From the NCBI RefSeq assembly GCF_030548175.1, contig NZ_JAUORX010000004.1, positions 310,001 to 374,000 of the forward strand: a stretch of 64,000 nt of DNA, written 5' to 3'. Below the pieces are notes generated by a model. It was not told the origin of the DNA. It saw nothing but the letters and a program-made list of their open reading frames with translations, and ran no database searches. Shown here one piece after another: positions 17,961 through 26,277 of this stretch (positions are counted from its first letter, which is position 1; each line of letters begins with the position of its first letter). Origin of the DNA: Cognatishimia sp. 1_MG-2023. GTDB taxonomy: Bacteria > Pseudomonadota > Alphaproteobacteria > Rhodobacterales > Rhodobacteraceae. The translations under genes and the position numbers were made by a program.

Positions 17961-19066
17961 GCTTTTGCCCCCTTCTTGCCGCTGCCAAGCATTGCCGGTG
18001 CGCGCTTATCCAAGGGCCAGCGAGGTCTTGCTGCGAGGTGCATGTCATCTTGGTGGCCAGCTTGGAAACGCTCAAGCCCAGCATAGGCGATCATGGCCGC
18101 ATTATCGGTACATAGTTTCAGCGGCGGGGCTGTAAACTGCGTCTGATACTTAGCGCATACAGTCTCTAACCCAGCTCGAATTGCTGAGTTTGCGGCAACA
18201 CCACCAGCAACTGCGAGGACAGGATTATCGGGGCTCAACGCCAAATACTCTTTCAGTGCGCGCTCTGTTTTCTTTCGCAAAACATCAACAACGGCTTCTT
18301 GAAAGGATGCGCAAAGATCAGCGCGATCTTGTTCCGTTAACCCGCCTTTCTCGGCAATGATAGCATCACGAGCGCGCAGTAAAGCTGTCTTAAGGCCAGA
18401 GAACGATAGATCACATCCGGGTCTGTCCATGAGTGGGCGCGGAAAGGCAAATCGCTTGGGGTCCCCTGATCGAGCGACTGTTTCAACAGAAGGGCCGCCA
18501 GGTTGGGGTAATCCAAGCAGACGGGCAGTCTTGTCAAAGGCTTCACCGGGTGCATCATCAATGGTGCCGCCAAGCCGCGTGAATTCGTCTGGGCCTCTGG
18601 CAATCAAAAACTGGCAGTGTCCGCCACTGACCAAAAGCATGAGGTAGGGGTAGGCTACTTGGTCCGTAAGACGCGGTGTCAAGGCGTGGCCAGCCAAGTG
18701 GTTCACACCTACAAGCGGTATCCCAAGGCCAGCGGCCAATCCTTTGGCGCACATCACGCCTGACAACACGCCGCCGATTAGGCCAGGTCCCGCTGTCACC
18801 GCAATTGCATCAATTTCTGAAAGCTTGATGCCACTTTCGGCCAATGCCTCTTCGACGGAAATATCAAGTTTTTCAGCATGTGCGCGTGCTGCGATCTCGG
18901 GCACTACGCCTCCGAATGCAGCATGTAGATCATTCTGACCATGCACGACGGAGGATAATATTTCAGGCGCTGTACCCGTGGATTTACGCACGATGGCGGC
19001 CGCTGTATCGTCACAGCTGCTTTCCAAACCCAAGATTGTAAGCGTTTCGCTCATACCCAATACCAT
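17957..19066 (-). CDS. tsaD: TsaD, tRNA threonylcarbamoyladenosine transferase subunit
   Basis: Transferase subunit that attaches the threonylcarbamoyl group to A37 of tRNA. It contains the family metal site HLAGH (H123 and H127 from the chosen start), the early GLESSCDDT motif and the ASKH-fold repeats. The ATG at 19066 has AAGGA seven bases upstream and gives 369 residues ([10 protein letters not shown]). A second ATG at 19054 would start at MSETLT, closer to annotated homologues but with a weak ribosome site. The frame is open further upstream, but that sequence is not conserved. Divergent from hemD. Confidence 0.95.
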   Translation of the reverse strand: MVLGMSETLTILGLESSCDDTAAAIVRKSTGTAPEILSSVVHGQNDLHAAFGGVVPEIAARAHAEKLDISVEEALAESGIKLSEIDAIAVTAGPGLIGGVLSGVMCAKGLAAGLGIPLVGVNHLAGHALTPRLTDQVAYPYLMLLVSGGHCQFLIARGPDEFTRLGGTIDDAPGEAFDKTARLLGLPQPGGPSVETVARSGDPKRFAFPRPLMDRPGCDLSFSGLKTALLRARDAIIAEKGGLTEQDRADLCASFQEAVVDVLRKKTERALKEYLALSPDNPVLAVAGGVAANSAIRAGLETVCAKYQTQFTAPPLKLCTDNAAMIAYAGLERFQAGHQDDMHLAARPRWPLDKRAPAMLGSGKKGAKA

Positions 19067-19124
19067 TGCGCCGTCCTTTATGGGCAGGTAACACCGTAAG
19101 GCGCTGTAAACAATGGGGCAGTCC

Positions 19125-19820
19125 ATGCCAAAGCCTTTGCCAACCGTACTCTTGACCCGCCCTTTGGCGCAGGCAAGAGCATTTGCGCATAGCTTATACG
19201 CCGCTGACTTTGGTGGAGAAGTGGTGATCTCTCCGCTGTTGGAAATACACAAGACAGGCGCCACAGTCGATCTTAACGGTTGTACTGGAGTGGTTTTCTC
19301 CTCTCGACAGGCGGTTGAGCTTACGCCAGTGCAAGACCTACCTGCGTGGTGTGTCGGAGATCGAACGGCTCAGGTCGCGCGTGATGCGGGCTGGAAAGCC
19401 ATCTCTGCGGGCGGGGACGCAGAGGCGTTGTTTGAAAAAATTTGCGCTGATAAGCCAGCTGGCCCATTGATGCATATTCGCGGAGAACACAGCCGCGGCA
19501 AACTAGCGCAACGCCTTACAGAATATGGCATTCCTTGCAAAGAAACGGTTCTATACCAACAAAATGTGCAAAAGATGTCAGATCAGGGAAAACAGGTATT
19601 AGTTGGGGAAAACCCAGTGATCCTCCCCTTGTTTTCACCTCGGACTGCACGGCATTTTGTTCAGGTGGCACATGTAACCGCGCCGCTTCTGGTAATAGCA
19701 ATGAGTGACGTAGTGGCGAATGAATTAAAGGATATGACGTTAGATCATCTTTTGATTGCTTCTAGGCCGACAGCGGATGCCATGTTAGAGGGCATTCAGA
19801 TTTTAATAGATGCAGCGTGA
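19125..19820 (+). CDS. hemD: Uroporphyrinogen-III synthase
   Basis: Closes hydroxymethylbilane into uroporphyrinogen III, the branch point to heme, bacteriochlorophyll and cobalamin. About 231 residues with the two-domain HemD pattern: [11 protein letters not shown] near the N-terminus, [35 protein letters not shown] and [10 protein letters not shown]. HemD is poorly conserved, so context helps: a mitofilin-like gene and hemY follow. An ATG at 19113 is also possible, but GGGGC ahead of 19125 is the better ribosome site. hemC, the preceding pathway enzyme, is not in the window. Confidence 0.9.
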   Translation: MPKPLPTVLLTRPLAQARAFAHSLYAADFGGEVVISPLLEIHKTGATVDLNGCTGVVFSSRQAVELTPVQDLPAWCVGDRTAQVARDAGWKAISAGGDAEALFEKICADKPAGPLMHIRGEHSRGKLAQRLTEYGIPCKETVLYQQNVQKMSDQGKQVLVGENPVILPLFSPRTARHFVQVAHVTAPLLVIAMSDVVANELKDMTLDHLLIASRPTADAMLEGIQILIDAA

Positions 19821-19896
19821 CGCATTGTGACTTGTGGCGTGGCTGCATATTTTAGCAGACACGCTTGTTAATTTGGATTCGAAAGGGTGGTAGACC

Positions 19897-21168
19897 GTGG
19901 CGAAGGCAGACAAAACCGACACGTCGACCGATCAAGACACGGATGCGACGCCGACTCAGGCGGAAGACATCGTTGATGCGGAAATTATCGAAGATACGAC
20001 AGAAAACGCTGTGGATATTCCTGAAACCACCGATGTAGACGGCGACGCTGACGCGTTAGAAGAACCGGTAGAGGCCACTGAGCCAAGTGATGATGTCGTA
20101 GAGGTTGAAGACGTGTCTGAGGACGATTCTGCTGAAGCAGAGGTTGTCGAAGAAGAAATCGCAGCCGTAGAAACGCCAAGCGATCCAGTTCCATCCGCAG
20201 CCCCTGTGAAAAAAACGGGTTTTGTACCTGTTGTGCTTGGCGGGGTTGTTGCTGCAGCATTGGGATTTGGTGTGTCTCAATACGTTGGCCCATTGATGGT
20301 CCAAAAAGACGATGCGATCATCCAGCTTGAAGCCGCCTTGCAGGCGCAGTCAGCTAAAATCGACGAATTGCTAAGTGCCCAATCACAAGTATCTGAACGC
20401 GCCGCAGCTGTAGAAACATCTAATACCACTTTGATTGGGTCTGTTGAGGGCCTTAGCCAAGCGGTTGCCGCGGTGAACGCGCGTATTGATGATGCATCTC
20501 AGGCCGTGGTGAAAATCGACGGTCGCATCACTGCATTAGAAAAGAACCCAATTACACAAAGCCTGCCGTCCTCGGCCATCGAAGCATATGAGCGTGAGTT
20601 GGAAGAACTGAAGGCAACTGTCACGGCGCAACGCAACGAAGCGGCGTCGATGGAGGAAAACGCAAAGTTGACGGCACAGCAAGCCTTGGCACGTGCTGCG
20701 CTATCACGCGTATTATCCGCATTGGACAGTGGCGCTGGCTATAGAGCGGCTTTGACTGATTTTTCGTCGGCGACAGGTGTGCCTGCACCAGAAGCGCTCG
20801 AGGCATTTGCTGATAGCGGCATTCCGACATTGGCCAATCTGCAAGACAGTTTCCCGGTAGCCGCGCGTACCGCTTTGGCAACCGCACGTCTGACCGAAGT
20901 CGAAGAGGGCAACCGCCTGTCCTCTTTCCTAAAAGCCCAACTGGGTGCGCGATCTGTGACGGCACAGGATGGCAATGATGCAGATGCGATCCTAAGCCGC
21001 GCCGAAGACGCGCTGCGCAGTGGTCGAGTTACTGATGTTCTGGCCGAATTGGCGACTTTACCTGACGCTTCAAAAGAAGGTGTTGCTGGTTGGGTTGCGC
21101 AGGCTGAAAAACGTCAGGCTGCGTTTTCGGCAGGTGAAGTGCTGTCTCAACAATTGAACTCGAACTAA
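19897..21168 (+). CDS. Mitofilin/COG4223-like membrane protein
   Basis: 423-residue inner-membrane protein starting at GTG (GAAAGGG upstream). Residues 1-105 are highly acidic and low complexity. A single transmembrane helix follows at about 109-131, then a predicted coiled coil (about 138-275) and a helical C-terminal domain ending near the stop. This layout and the hemD-hemY location match the alphaproteobacterial relatives of mitochondrial Mic60/mitofilin, which shape inner-membrane invaginations. The sequence itself is weakly conserved; the assignment leans on architecture and context. Confidence 0.82.
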   Translation: MAKADKTDTSTDQDTDATPTQAEDIVDAEIIEDTTENAVDIPETTDVDGDADALEEPVEATEPSDDVVEVEDVSEDDSAEAEVVEEEIAAVETPSDPVPSAAPVKKTGFVPVVLGGVVAAALGFGVSQYVGPLMVQKDDAIIQLEAALQAQSAKIDELLSAQSQVSERAAAVETSNTTLIGSVEGLSQAVAAVNARIDDASQAVVKIDGRITALEKNPITQSLPSSAIEAYERELEELKATVTAQRNEAASMEENAKLTAQQALARAALSRVLSALDSGAGYRAALTDFSSATGVPAPEALEAFADSGIPTLANLQDSFPVAARTALATARLTEVEEGNRLSSFLKAQLGARSVTAQDGNDADAILSRAEDALRSGRVTDVLAELATLPDASKEGVAGWVAQAEKRQAAFSAGEVLSQQLNSN

Positions 21169-21178
21169 GGGTCTGCTG

Positions 21179-22654
21179 ATGCTCTGGTCTTTAACTAAAA
21201 TTCTGATTTTCGTTGTTGCCATCGCAGCACTGACCCTTGGGGCAGGCTATTTGATGGAAAGCGACGGTGGCGTGATGATCACCGTCTCTGGAGTGGAATA
21301 CACTTTGACGCCTTTAGTGTCCGCTATCTCGCTGGTGGCATTGGTTGTCATTCTGTGGGTCGCATTGAAGCTTGTGTCGCTGGCAGTTGCCGTTCTGAAG
21401 TTCCTGAATGGCGACGAGACTGCGATCAGCCGCTATTTTGACCGCAACCGTGAACGTCGCGGATACCAAGCGCTGACCGAAGGCATGATGGCTTTGGCCT
21501 CCGGCGAGGGGCGGACAGCAATGGATAAAGCGCGCAAAGCCGAGCGGTTATTGCGTAAGCCTGAGCTAACCAATCTGGTTATTGCGCAGGCTGCCGAAGT
21601 ATCTGGTGATCGTCGAAAAGCAGAAGAAGTTTATAAACGCTTACTGCAAGACGACACCACGCGGTTCGTTGGTGTGCGCGGCTTGATGAAGCAAAAGCTG
21701 GTGGACGGCAAAACCGACACCGCACTAAAGCTTGCGCAGACTGCATTTGCGTTGAAGCCAAAGCATGTTGAAACGCAGGATGTGTTGCTGAAATTGCAAG
21801 CCGGGAAAAAAGACTGGACCGGTGCGCGTGAGACGTTGAATGCAAAGCTAAAGCATGGCGCTCTGCCACGTGACGTGCACAAACGTCGCGACGCGGTTCT
21901 TGCGCTGTCCGAAGCCAAGGACTTGGCAGCTGATGATTCCACAATTGAAATGCGCGAAGCGTCGATTGAAGCGAACCGTTTGTCTCCTGACCTTATTCCG
22001 GCAGCCGTTTTGGCGGCTCAGGGATATGTTGAACAGGGCAAACCTCGTTATGCGACGCGCGTTTTGAAAAAAGCGTGGGACGCTCAGCCGCATCCAGATT
22101 TAGCCGCAGCGTTTGCCGCAATTGCACCGGATGAAAATGCAGCGGAACGCAGTAAGCGATTTGCAAATCTGGTTAAGGCCACACCGGATCATGCCGAAAC
22201 CAAAATGTTGATGGCAGAATTGAATATTGCCGCCGAAGATTTCCCTGCCGCACGCCGCGCATTGGGTGATCTCTGGGAGGTTGATCCAACAGCACGTTCG
22301 CTGACCATCATGGCTGCGATCGAGCGGGGAGAAGGTGCAAGTGATGCCGTCGTCAAAGGCTGGCTCGCCCGCGCGCTCACCGCGTCCCGCGGCCCGCAAT
22401 GGGTCTGTGAAAGCTGCCATAACATTCACGCGGAATGGACACCTGTTTGCGAAAACTGTCAAAGCTTCGATACGCTTTCTTGGACAACGCCGCCTGCATC
22501 TGAGGCCGTGAATTCTTCGGGTGTGGAAATGCTGCCGCTTATTGTTGGCGCTTTAGAAGACGCATCTGAAGAGACGGACGTCGATGAGGTGGATGTTGTT
22601 GAGATAATTGAATCTGAACAAGAAGCCGAAGAGCTGGCAGACGCTGCAAAGTAG
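21179..22654 (+). CDS. hemY: HemY, TPR membrane protein
   Basis: 491-residue inner-membrane protein with two N-terminal transmembrane helices (about 5-24 and 43-72, the HemY_N domain) and a TPR-like helical repeat region. Near the end is a zinc-ribbon-like pair CESC/CENC (C410, C413, C424, C427), followed by an acidic tail. HemY proteins accompany late heme genes, but their precise role is unsettled; this is not the protoporphyrinogen oxidase that shares the name. It starts 10 bases after the mitofilin-like gene. A CCATGGG/CCCATGG inverted repeat (22662-22692) follows the stop. Confidence 0.92.
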   Translation: MLWSLTKILIFVVAIAALTLGAGYLMESDGGVMITVSGVEYTLTPLVSAISLVALVVILWVALKLVSLAVAVLKFLNGDETAISRYFDRNRERRGYQALTEGMMALASGEGRTAMDKARKAERLLRKPELTNLVIAQAAEVSGDRRKAEEVYKRLLQDDTTRFVGVRGLMKQKLVDGKTDTALKLAQTAFALKPKHVETQDVLLKLQAGKKDWTGARETLNAKLKHGALPRDVHKRRDAVLALSEAKDLAADDSTIEMREASIEANRLSPDLIPAAVLAAQGYVEQGKPRYATRVLKKAWDAQPHPDLAAAFAAIAPDENAAERSKRFANLVKATPDHAETKMLMAELNIAAEDFPAARRALGDLWEVDPTARSLTIMAAIERGEGASDAVVKGWLARALTASRGPQWVCESCHNIHAEWTPVCENCQSFDTLSWTTPPASEAVNSSGVEMLPLIVGALEDASEETDVDEVDVVEIIESEQEAEELADAAK

Positions 22655-22822
22655 GAATTAGCCATGGGTGGCAGTCGATTGTTCGCCCATGGTTAAACAT
22701 TTCATTCTGTTTTTGCAGATTGTTCTCGTTGCGTGAGAACTTAATGCGCGATTCAACGAAAGTTTCGTAACGGCCGCGAACTCGTGGTAGAGTTTTCTCA
22801 ATCCTTTGAGAGAGTTTGTATC

Positions 22823-23662
22823 ATGACGAATGCCGCCTACCCAATTGATCCTAACAGCCTATTAATCAAAACGGCTGCTGCTAAGTCTCTAGGGGCAACT
22901 CACGCAGAAACATATCAATCGGGCGAACCGTATAACCACATTTGCATTGATAACTTCCTGCCAACCGAAGCAATTGATCGGGTCATTGAGGATCTGAAGC
23001 AGCTTCCGGAACCTGAGTCTGATTTCAGCCGACCTCAAGAGAATCTGAAGTCATCCTACATTCCAGAACGTCTTCCTGAATACACTAAGAACCTGTTTTA
23101 CGCGTTTAACTCGCGTTCGTTCATTGCATTCTTGGAAAGCATGACTGGCATTCAGGGGCTTATTCCGGATCCGTATTTCTTTGGTGCAGGCATCCACAAA
23201 ACTCAGAATGGCGGCCACTTAGATATTCACGCTGATTTCAATGTGCATTCCGTTATGCGGGTAGAGCGACGCTTGAATGTGCTCATTTACCTAAACCACG
23301 ATTGGCAAGCTGAATGGGGCGGAAATTTTGAAATTTGGGACAAGCAGATGACCCAGAAAATGGCAAGCTTTGTGCCGACCTACAACCGAATGGTCTGCTT
23401 CTCGACTGGCTCTGATACCTTCCACGGCAACCCAGAACCTGTGAACCATCCTAACGGTGAACCACGCCAATCAATCGCGCTGTACTACTACACTGCAACA
23501 TGGGACGGCACCCGCAAAGAGCATACGACCCTGTTCAAGCCACGCCCAGGTAGCGGCGACCAAGAGGATCGGCAGGTTGCGCGGCGGGAAAAAATTCAGG
23601 ATATTTTGCCGCCAATCGTTTACCGAAAAATTGCAGGCCATTTGCATCGTATTGGGCTGTAA
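22823..23662 (+). CDS. 2OG-Fe(II) oxygenase, prolyl-4-hydroxylase-like
   Basis: 279-residue non-heme iron dioxygenase. The iron ligands are probably H136 and D138 (HADF) with the distal H201 (DTFHGNP); R215 in GEPRQSIALYYY is placed to bind 2-oxoglutarate. The double-stranded beta-helix core spans roughly 110-225, and a short helical tail follows. Such enzymes hydroxylate protein or small-molecule substrates; none is evident here. The ATG at 22823 is preferred to one 13 codons upstream (MVEFSQSF) because GAGAG precedes it. It is a stand-alone gene convergent with the asparaginase. Confidence 0.85.
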   Translation: MTNAAYPIDPNSLLIKTAAAKSLGATHAETYQSGEPYNHICIDNFLPTEAIDRVIEDLKQLPEPESDFSRPQENLKSSYIPERLPEYTKNLFYAFNSRSFIAFLESMTGIQGLIPDPYFFGAGIHKTQNGGHLDIHADFNVHSVMRVERRLNVLIYLNHDWQAEWGGNFEIWDKQMTQKMASFVPTYNRMVCFSTGSDTFHGNPEPVNHPNGEPRQSIALYYYTATWDGTRKEHTTLFKPRPGSGDQEDRQVARREKIQDILPPIVYRKIAGHLHRIGL

Positions 23663-23670
23663 TCTCCAAT

Positions 23671-23697
23671 CTATGTGGCTGTGAACTCGCCACATAG
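23671..23697. promoter_or_regulatory. Perfect hairpin across the asparaginase stop codon
   Basis: CTATGTGGC pairs perfectly with GCCACATAG (nine pairs) around TGTGAACTC. On the minus strand it contains the stop and last codons of the asparaginase gene, and it lies nine bases past the oxygenase stop. No T-run flanks it on either side, so it may act as a bidirectional 3'-end barrier rather than a classical terminator. Confidence 0.55.
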
Positions 23698-24615
23698 AGA
23701 CCGTCCCAGACGTTTGTGTGGATCACCATCAACCGATAGGGCATGCAGCATTTTGGCGTAGGCCGCCTCAACCGTCATATCGCGCCCATCAATGACAGCA
23801 TTGTCGCGCAAGATAGATCCGGCCGCATAAGTTCCAAAGGCCATACCGCCCTCGGGGCATTGGCTTACGGCAAGCACAGGGATGCCCCGCGCTTTGGCCG
23901 TTTTCAAAGCTCTATCAAGGTTAGTGCTTTCCGGCGCGGTACCTGATCCGTAGCAGCGCAATATCAACCCATCGCACTGTTCAGCAGCGTACTGGAATAT
24001 GTCGGTCACCAGACCGGGCGCCATCGCCAGAATGGCGACTTTGACAGGTTTGAAAATATGATTAACAAGAACCGGTCCAGACTGGATTGGCGGTGTATGC
24101 GTTGGTTCTGATCGAAAAGCATCGAAATCGGTTGAATGCGATTTACGTGTCCGAGCACCATGCAATCGTTGCCCCGCAAATTGCACCCAAACGCCAACTT
24201 GTGCAGTTGTCGCGGCACGCAATGCGTCTAGCAGGTTCCGCTCCCCATCATTTCCGGGGACAGTCAACGGCAACATTGATCCTGTAACGATGACGGGTTT
24301 ATCTAACCCTTCCAGCGCGAAGCACAGGGCGGCGGCAGTATAGGCCAGTGTGTCTGTGCCGTGGGTTATGACAAATCCATCGTAGGCGTCATGTGCATCA
24401 GCGATCACTGTGGAGATGCGCGACCAATCTTCTGGCCCAGCATTTGCGCTGTCGATCAGTGGTTCAAGGATATGCACATCCGCGGAGCCTTCAAACGACC
24501 CGGAATTTTGAATGTGCTTAAGGGCATCCTCAACGACGCCGAGTTTCGGTGCAAAACCTTCGGCCGTTTGGATCATCCCAATCGTGCCACCTGAATGGAT
24601 CAAAAGAACTTTCAT
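23671..24615 (-). CDS. L-asparaginase
   Basis: 314-residue asparaginase of the bacterial type I/II fold, hydrolysing asparagine to aspartate and ammonia. The nucleophile threonine T11 lies in HSGGTIGM, and the second catalytic block is THGTDTL (T84-L90). There is no signal peptide, so it is cytosolic. I cannot separate ansA-like from ansB-like by sequence alone, so no symbol is given. It is convergent with the oxygenase gene, sharing a hairpin at the 3' ends. Confidence 0.92.
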   Translation of the reverse strand: MKVLLIHSGGTIGMIQTAEGFAPKLGVVEDALKHIQNSGSFEGSADVHILEPLIDSANAGPEDWSRISTVIADAHDAYDGFVITHGTDTLAYTAAALCFALEGLDKPVIVTGSMLPLTVPGNDGERNLLDALRAATTAQVGVWVQFAGQRLHGARTRKSHSTDFDAFRSEPTHTPPIQSGPVLVNHIFKPVKVAILAMAPGLVTDIFQYAAEQCDGLILRCYGSGTAPESTNLDRALKTAKARGIPVLAVSQCPEGGMAFGTYAAGSILRDNAVIDGRDMTVEAAYAKMLHALSVDGDPHKRLGRSLCGEFTAT

Positions 24616-24685
24616 ACGCCGTGCTTAAGGTAATATGTGCTTTTACTCCAGCTATGAGTGGTTAACCTTGAAGCTGGGGGTGGCG

Positions 24686-24766
24686 ATGCAGACCTTTGCT
24701 AGTGAATTTGCGGCGCAAACCGGATTGCCTCTTGCAAACGAAAATGCAAAACGACAAAAGTGTTAG
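24686..24766 (+). CDS. Possible 26-residue leader ORF
   Basis: A short frame beginning ATGCAGACCTTTGC and ending TAG encodes MQTFASEFAAQTG plus 13 further residues. GGGGGTGG lies directly ahead of the ATG. It ends 116 bases before the PfkB kinase start. It could be an uncharacterised small protein or a leader peptide, or chance. Confidence 0.25.
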   Translation: MQTFASEFAAQTGLPLANENAKRQKC

Positions 24767-24882
24767 CGTTAACAGTTGGGCATTTTGCTAAGATCGGCTG
24801 CTTTTCGAAAATTGAAGAAGACAAGTTCCCGGCTTACGTTATGGGTTCGGACGACAACAAGTGGCTACAAGACGAGGTTGAT

Positions 24883-25809
24883 ATGATCCTGTGTGCCGGT
24901 GAATGCCTGATTGATATGCTGCCATCCGAAGTCGATGGCGTCTCTATGTTGCGACCTGCTCCAGGCGGTGCCGTGATGAACACTGCAGTTGCTTTGGGTC
25001 GGCAGGATGTGCCGGTTCAGTTTGTCACCGGAATATCGCATGACCAGTTTGGCCGCCTGATCCAGGATCATTTAGCCGATAGCAACGTCGGACTTGATTG
25101 GGCTGTCCAAAGCGATCGCCCCACCACGCTTGCCTTTGTGGATGTGACTGACGGTGTTGTTTCCTACAACTTTTATGACGAGAATACTGCGGGCAGAATG
25201 ATCGAGTCCTGTCAGCTACCGACGATCCCTGCTGAAGTAACCGCCCTATTTTTCGGCGGTATCAGCCTTATCAGCGAACCAGCGGCGGACAGTTATGCTG
25301 ATCTGTTACTACACAACGCTGAGGGCCGCGTTGTGATGATGGACCCAAATATTCGACCGGCATTCATCAAAGATGAGTCCGTCTATCGTGCACGCTTGAC
25401 CAAAATGCTCGCTTTGACAGACATCGTAAAAACCTCGGACGAAGATTTGGAATGGCTATACCCAGATGCGCCAAACATCGACGCAGCTATTCAAGAGTTA
25501 TTAAATAGTGGCTCGAAAGTTGTGCTGTTCACAGAGGGTGCCAAGGGCGCTACGGCATACCGCCAAGGCAAAAATCCGGTTTTTGTGGCGTCTGAGAAAG
25601 TCAAAGTTGTGGATACGGTTGGTGCCGGGGATACGTTCAACGGTGGTTTCCTAACCGCTATGCACTACGAAGATATGTTGGACAAATCTAAGCTGAGCGA
25701 ACTGACTGATGCGCAGCTCTCCAAAGCCCTCGGGCATGCAGCGAAATGCGCAGCCTTTTCCGTCGCACGTGCCGGAGCACAACCGCCACGACGCGCAGAC
25801 GTCTTCTAA
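24883..25809 (+). CDS. PfkB-family sugar kinase (fructokinase-like)
   Basis: 308-residue ribokinase-fold kinase. It shows the N-terminal substrate glycines (APGGAVMNTAVALGR, about 26-40), TEGAKG near 218 and the catalytic signature VDTVGAGDTFNGGF (about 243-256) with base D250. The N-terminus LCAGECLIDM is typical of fructokinases, so fructose to fructose-6-phosphate is the likeliest reaction, by inference. GAGG precedes the ATG at 24883; the longer upstream frame is not conserved. No transporter or other sugar gene is nearby. Confidence 0.85.
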   Translation: MILCAGECLIDMLPSEVDGVSMLRPAPGGAVMNTAVALGRQDVPVQFVTGISHDQFGRLIQDHLADSNVGLDWAVQSDRPTTLAFVDVTDGVVSYNFYDENTAGRMIESCQLPTIPAEVTALFFGGISLISEPAADSYADLLLHNAEGRVVMMDPNIRPAFIKDESVYRARLTKMLALTDIVKTSDEDLEWLYPDAPNIDAAIQELLNSGSKVVLFTEGAKGATAYRQGKNPVFVASEKVKVVDTVGAGDTFNGGFLTAMHYEDMLDKSKLSELTDAQLSKALGHAAKCAAFSVARAGAQPPRRADVF

Positions 25810-25863
25810 AGCTGAAACGCATCAAGCGCTTGCTTGAAATGGATTCTAAAAGTGTTGGCAAAG

Positions 25864-25949
25864 TGGTGCCCAGAAGAGGACTCGAACCTCCACGTCCTTG
25901 CGGACACTAGCACCTGAAGCTAGCGCGTCTACCATTCCGCCATCTGGGC
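25864..25949 (-). tRNA. tRNA-Leu (anticodon CAG)
   Basis: On the minus strand the acceptor GCCCAGA pairs with TCTGGGC. The class II D-arm begins TGGCGGAATGGTAGACGCG, the anticodon stem is CTAGC/GCTAG with loop TTCAGGT (anticodon CAG), the long variable arm is TGTCCGCAAGGACG, and the T-loop is GGTTCGAGTCC. The 3' CCA is encoded (25864-25866). Serine/leucine-type variable arm and sequence identify leucine. Confidence 0.96.
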
Positions 25950-26277
25950 ACAGATGTCGTGAAGCGGGATTTAGAGCTATGCACTCAAGGAGTCAACGCA
26001 GTTTTTGAAGTTTTTAGCCATTCTACTAACTGTGACAATCTCAGCTGCTTTGAGAATGTTAAGTGTTTGAAAGAGTGTGAAAAACAGAATTTCTTAGCGG
26101 AATCCAAAGGGACTAATCCTAAAGAACAAAGCGCGCCGTGTTACAGGGATTATCTAATCAAGTCTCTGATGTTCCCCAAATCTAATCGAATTCTGATGAA
26201 TTAGCCTGTTTTGATGCTTGTTCCTTGGCTCCCTCGCAGGTATTTCAAGATTAGATTTCAGATTGCGGAGGCCTCCC
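25950..26277. other. 328-base AT-rich intergenic region
   Basis: This lies between the tRNA-Leu 5' end (minus) and the NDUFA9-like gene (plus) and probably contains both promoters. It is clearly AT-richer than the flanking genes. Short frames exist, but none has codon use or a ribosome site worth calling. The palindromic ribosome site at 26268-26277 is listed separately. Confidence 0.5.
26268..26277 (+). promoter_or_regulatory. Palindromic ribosome-binding site
   Basis: GGAGGCCTCC is a perfect 10-base palindrome whose left half is the Shine-Dalgarno sequence of the gene starting at 26278. Its right half abuts the ATG. With no loop, it would mask the site mainly through dimer or alternative pairing. 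Confidence 0.4.
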
